IMG/VR virus record: IMGVR_UViG_3300013297_000009
Coordinates: 1-48,365 of that record
Source: a virus
Strand: one strand, 5' to 3'
Length of the DNA: 48,365 nt
A model generated the notes under the pieces. The model did not search any database. It worked only from the letters and a program-made list of their open reading frames with translations, and had not been told where the DNA came from. Made by a program: the position numbers and the translations under genes. Within the stretch, counting starts at the first letter, position 1. Every line of letters begins with the position of its first letter. Below, in pieces: positions 46,032 to 48,365 of the stretch.

Positions 46032-46140
46032 CGAATACAGAGGTAGATCAAGCGGTGTCTACATGTATATAAAGGTAGAATTTTAAGGTCGTCGGTTAGA
46101 ACTCCAGTACTGCCCAATGATCACGTTCGGTAGAATTTGG

Positions 46141-46470
46141 CTATGCTGCCGCACCAAAAAGCACTTCAAGGGCGTCTACTGCTTTCCGTCTTGTTACTAC
46201 GGGAAGCCGCTCCAAGAGCTTTCTTGCGCGGTCTAGATCATCGCTCGATACCGACGAAGCAGGCGGCGGGAATACGCGATTATGGACCTCAACTGCCTCT
46301 AGCTTCAGTGCTTGAGCAATACCAGGAATAGACCTTGAGCTAGGAAGACTGTCTCCTGCTTCCAGCTTCGCCCACATACCGCGAGTGATGCCGGATTCCT
46401 TAGCTGCTTCTTCTTGGGTTAGGTCCAAAGCTCTGCGTTGTTCCCGCAACCATTCATTGAACGGTTGCAC
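46141..46470 (-). CDS. HTH (Xre/CI-like) repressor, 109 aa
   Basis: GTG 46470 is chosen because AAGGAGGTGA ends four bases upstream; an ATG at 46512 overlaps the promoter -10. HTH of Xre type at about residues 10-40 (REQRRALDLTQEEAAKESGI, then WAKLEAGDSLPSS). The C-terminal helical part (ARKLLERLPVVTRRKAVDAL) probably dimerises. There is no S24 peptidase, so induction would not use RecA-stimulated self-cleavage. Likely maintains lysogeny by binding the palindromes at 46493 and 46873. Confidence 0.85.
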   Translation of the reverse strand: MQPFNEWLREQRRALDLTQEEAAKESGITRGMWAKLEAGDSLPSSRSIPGIAQALKLEAVEVHNRVFPPPASSVSSDDLDRARKLLERLPVVTRRKAVDALEVLFGAAA

Positions 46471-46492
46471 TGACTCACCTCCTTTCTCAAAC

Positions 46493-46511
46493 TGTATAAC
46501 CGCATTATACA
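46493..46511. promoter_or_regulatory. Operator palindrome 1
   Basis: TGTATAA-N5-TTATACA, a perfect 7-5-7 palindrome that overlaps the repressor -10 (46504-46509). An imperfect version (TGTATAA with a degenerate right arm) lies at 46542-46560, over the -35 of the divergent promoter. Confidence 0.75.
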
Positions 46512-46532
46512 ATAAAGGTATGTGAAATGCAA
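46504..46532 (-). promoter_or_regulatory. Repressor promoter
   Basis: Minus strand TTGCAT (46532-46527), 17-bp spacer and TATAAT (46509-46504). Overlaps operator 1, so the repressor may regulate itself. Confidence 0.68.
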
Positions 46533-46554
46533 TACACAGAATGTATAATGTATA

Positions 46555-46583
46555 TTGACATTGCCCGGTAAAAATGATAGAAT
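46555..46583 (+). promoter_or_regulatory. Divergent early promoter (PR-like)
   Basis: TTGACA (46555-46560), 17-bp spacer, TAGAAT (46578-46583), 38 bp before ATG 46621. The -35 overlaps the degenerate operator copy. Confidence 0.75.
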
Positions 46584-46620
46584 TCCCAAATAGGCACCAC
46601 CCGGTGCAAAGGGGGAGTTA

Positions 46621-46848
46621 ATGACCGGTTCCGATTACAAGCATGAAATGATCCGAGCCCTCCGCAAGCTCAGCGGTATGACGCAAGCAGAGCTGGCTGA
46701 GAAGGCAGGCGTATCACGCATGATGATAAGCCTGGCCGAAAAAGGCTCATACCTCCACTTCGACCGCCTCAAGTTAATAGCTGAAGCATTCGGCATCCAG
46801 CCAAAAGATTTACTCCGCGATACAGTTCCCGAAAAAACATTTGCCTGA
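46621..46848 (+). CDS. Cro-like HTH protein, 75 aa
   Basis: ATG 46621 after GGGGGAG. Compact HTH_3 protein: IRALRKLSGMTQAELAEKAG, then SRMMISLAEKGSYL and AEAFGIQPKDLL. Divergent from the repressor, so it is probably Cro-like. It might bind the same palindromes to commit the phage to lysis. Confidence 0.82.
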   Translation: MTGSDYKHEMIRALRKLSGMTQAELAEKAGVSRMMISLAEKGSYLHFDRLKLIAEAFGIQPKDLLRDTVPEKTFA

Positions 46849-46863
46849 TTTTGTGAATATCTA

Positions 46864-46893
46864 TTGACATTATGTATAACAGTGTTATACAAT
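46864..46893 (+). promoter_or_regulatory. Early-operon promoter covered by operator palindrome 2
   Basis: TTGACA (46864-46869) with TACAAT (46888-46893) at 18-bp spacing. The perfect palindrome TGTATAA-N5-TTATACA (46873-46891) fills the space between the boxes, so the repressor would block it fully. It should drive the early genes from 46939. Confidence 0.72.
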
Positions 46894-46938
46894 GTACTCG
46901 TAAGCTAATTCAACCAACCGCTTAGGAGACATGCCCAA

Positions 46939-47136
46939 ATGAAAACAGCAACTAGGCCAATCAATGTATGCCTTGAGTGCTACGAACAGAGCGATTGCAA
47001 GTGCTTCATGCTTCCTCACATGCAGGGCGGCCCTAACAACAACTTCGGAACGTGTGAAGTCAAGGGGTGCAAAAATCGCGGTCCGCGTATCCATTGCGAT
47101 CACGTTGACAACTACCTAGCAGTGAGTGAGGACTGA
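46939..47136 (+). CDS. Cys-rich early protein, 65 aa
   Basis: First gene after the operator-controlled promoter. Cys/His cluster: CLECYEQSDCKCF, then TCEVKGCKNRG and HCDHVDN, enough for two zinc sites. Probable early regulator or host-interaction protein. AGGAG lies upstream. Confidence 0.65.
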   Translation: MKTATRPINVCLECYEQSDCKCFMLPHMQGGPNNNFGTCEVKGCKNRGPRIHCDHVDNYLAVSED

Positions 47137-47137
47137 T

Positions 47138-47428
47138 ATGAAAGGCCAAATCAGAGGCATGGGGCGCGGAGCGAGCGTTAGAGATGGTGACGTGCAGATC
47201 ACGATGACCTCAGAAGCCCCGGAAGAGCAACCGTTCTTACGCGCACTCTTTGAACAATGGTTTGAAGGGTGGTCACCTGAAACGGACGCGGTTTTAATTA
47301 ACGTATTTGGCCCGATGTTTGAGCGCAACGGGTGGACAGCCCCTATTCCCATGACGGTGATTGATAGAGTTTACGGATCGGTTGAGGAGACACCCACCAC
47401 CGGCTGCGGCAAGAGCCAGCCTAGCTAA
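47138..47428 (+). CDS. Hypothetical early protein, 96 aa
   Basis: ATG 47138 with GAGTGAGGACTG upstream. Mixed alpha/beta with LRALFEQWFEGWSPETDAVL and PMTVIDRVYGS. Unknown. The gap to the next gene (47429-47456) contains only its GAGGAG site. Confidence 0.6.
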   Translation: MKGQIRGMGRGASVRDGDVQITMTSEAPEEQPFLRALFEQWFEGWSPETDAVLINVFGPMFERNGWTAPIPMTVIDRVYGSVEETPTTGCGKSQPS

Positions 47429-47456
47429 TCACTACTTTACGAGGAGCCCGAAGCCA

Positions 47457-47654
47457 ATGCCAACTGAACCATCACAAATCAATACAGCACACTTCGAATC
47501 GGTTTACCGGCAGGTCAATGTACGAGCTATTGCTTCACTTGTGGCTGCTGCTTATCCAGGGCGTGCGGAGGCTGTTCGGCAGCTAAAGTCAATCGTGAGC
47601 AATTTGAACCTTGCTGAAGCAGTAGCACTGATTGATGAAGCCACCACCGCCTAA
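47457..47654 (+). CDS. Hypothetical helical protein, 65 aa
   Basis: ATG 47457 chosen as the first start after the upstream stop with GAGGAG nearby. Helical, Ala/Val/Leu-rich (SVYRQVNVRAIASLVAAAYP; AVRQLKSIVSNLNLAEAVAL). Function unknown. Confidence 0.58.
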   Translation: MPTEPSQINTAHFESVYRQVNVRAIASLVAAAYPGRAEAVRQLKSIVSNLNLAEAVALIDEATTA

Positions 47655-47696
47655 CGTGGCCCCGGCCACCACCAGAGAATGAGGGAGATTGAGAAG

Positions 47697-48365
47697 ATGA
47701 CGGTAGTGATTGCACGAGACTTAAGCAAGCCAGTACGGAAGCTGACGAAGACGGTAGCGCGGCGCGTGTTGCGGGTCGTTGACGCGGGGCTCTGTAAGGG
47801 CGTCGGTGAAGCGGTTCCCGGTCAAATGGGCGCGGAGGCTGCCATATGCTACGCCTACAATCTCCCGCATGGTGACGAACCGTCATGTGTTGAGCCTTGC
47901 ATTCGGTCATTCAAGATTAATCTGAATGACGCAGCATGGTCCAGCAATGAGGCACGAGCCAAGGGGATGAGACGGGCTGCTCTTGCCCAACTCGGATCAA
48001 AAGGTGTCGTTGACCCTGTTAAATGGTCACGCATCGTTGCCCTGCAAACCATCAAGATTATCGTTCCAGAGGCGTTGCGGATAGCAGCAAAACTCCACTC
48101 TCAAGAGATGCATAAACTAGCGTTGGAAGCGGCTGCCGTTAAGTGCGAACAGTCCGAAGGACTTGACGCCGCCAGTGACGCCAGTTACGCCGCCAGAGCC
48201 GCCGCCAGAGCCGCCAGTTACGCCAGTTACGCCAGTTACGCCAGTTACGCCGCCAGAGCCGCCAGTGACGCCGCCAGTTACGCCGCCAGAGCCGCCGCCA
48301 GAGCCGCCAGTTACGCCAGAGCCGCCAGTTACGCCAGTGACGCCAGTTACGCCGCCAGAGCCGCC
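47697..48365 (+). CDS. Ala-rich repeat protein, N-terminal and repeat part (continues at position 74)
   Basis: ATG 47697 after AGGGAG; an ATG at 47679 in the same frame has a weaker site. About 157 normal residues (with GLCKGVGEAVPGQMGAEAAI, then DAAWSSNEARAKGMRRAALA and LHSQEMHKLALEAAAVKCEQ) precede a repeat of three-residue units A-[A/S]-[Y/D/R]. The frame runs off the window and resumes at position 74 with a stop at 217, giving about 270 residues. The repeat DNA is a 9-nt minisatellite (GCC-AGT-TAC and variants). Possible helical or adhesive region; function unknown. Confidence 0.8.
   Translation, partial: MTVVIARDLSKPVRKLTKTVARRVLRVVDAGLCKGVGEAVPGQMGAEAAICYAYNLPHGDEPSCVEPCIRSFKINLNDAAWSSNEARAKGMRRAALAQLGSKGVVDPVKWSRIVALQTIKIIVPEALRIAAKLHSQEMHKLALEAAAVKCEQSEGLDAASDASYAARAAARAASYASYASYASYAARAASDAASYAARAAARAASYARAASYASDASYAARAA
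48168..48365 (+). repeat. Coding minisatellite (9-nt units), right part
   Basis: Tandem units GCC-AGT-TAC, GCC-AGT-GAC, GCC-GCC-AGA, GCC-AGA-GCC; every unit is a multiple of three bases, so slippage changes length but not frame. It continues from position 1 to about 115. Confidence 0.9.
48293..48365. repeat. Direct terminal repeat (circular contig overlap), right copy
   Basis: Exact duplicate of positions 1-73. It ends the window inside the Ala-rich repeat gene that continues at position 74. I see no packaging (cos) signal here; the repeat is coding minisatellite sequence. Confidence 0.85.

Noticed and set aside
45787-46086. Open frames on both strands across the attP region
   Set aside because: They translate the tRNA half and promoter sequence; no ribosome sites, and the minus frame gives the usual false tRNA-derived peptide (GWLSGRALRSTSRPK).
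48168-48365. CRISPR array
   Set aside because: Units are 9 nt, contiguous, without spacers, and encode in-frame peptide repeats.

Overview
The window is a near-complete circular genome of a temperate, long-tailed (siphovirus-type) bacteriophage. The first 73 nt (1-73) are identical to the last 73 nt (48293-48365), and both lie in the same reading frame of one gene, so the contig closes into a circle of about 48,292 bp. The host cannot be named from sequence alone. Promoters look like ordinary sigma-70 promoters (several TTGACA / TATAAT pairs with 17-18 bp spacers), Shine-Dalgarno sites are strong AGGAGG types, and TAA, TAG and TGA all act as stops, so there is no sign of a recoded genetic code.

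Layout on the circle. (1) Switch and integration region, 44.3-46.9 kb: a tyrosine integrase followed by two tiny genes on the minus strand, an attP that carries the 5' half of a tRNA gene with its own promoter, a minus-strand HTH repressor and a divergent Cro-like HTH gene. Two perfect 19-bp palindromic operators mark this region. (2) Early region, 46.9 kb through the junction to 14.8 kb: about fifty small, tightly overlapping plus-strand genes, mostly hypothetical, many with zinc-binding Cys motifs. Recognisable replication and recombination functions are an HNH endonuclease, a beta-class DNA methyltransferase, a Gam-like protein, an SSB-like protein, a PLD-type nuclease, a replisome-organiser-like protein, a helicase-loader-like protein and a RusA-like resolvase. 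An Ala-rich repeat protein spans the circle junction. (3) Head genes, 14.7-21.4 kb: a strong promoter and a hairpin attenuator, then small and large terminase, portal, MuF-like protein, scaffold, a second promoter with a structured leader, major capsid protein and a decoration-like protein. (4) A TPR-glycosyltransferase and a SAM methyltransferase, 21.5-23.3 kb, inserted between head and connector genes. (5) Connectors and tail, 23.3-36.6 kb: tail terminator, tube, G/GT chaperones with a -1 frameshift site, tape measure, then distal tail and fibre proteins. A two-gene minus-strand island with its own consensus promoter interrupts this operon at 29.6-30.0 kb. (6) 36.6-39.5 kb: a consensus promoter, a likely structured small RNA, a terminator, a three-hairpin leader, and a lysis cassette ending in a CHAP-type endolysin. 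(7) 39.5-44.3 kb: accessory virion and receptor proteins (malectin-like, LamG-like, duplicated BppU-like domains).

How it works together. Repressor and Cro-like proteins probably compete at TGTATAA-N5-TTATACA operators. Integration probably splits a host tRNA gene while the phage-borne promoter and 5' half rebuild a working tRNA. The early genes copy and protect DNA. The two head promoters then drive virion assembly, and the lysis cassette releases progeny. The most unusual features are the attP promoter-tRNA arrangement, the antisense leaderless membrane-protein island, several structured RNA elements closed by long-range stems, and the glycosyltransferase-methyltransferase pair inside the morphogenesis operon.
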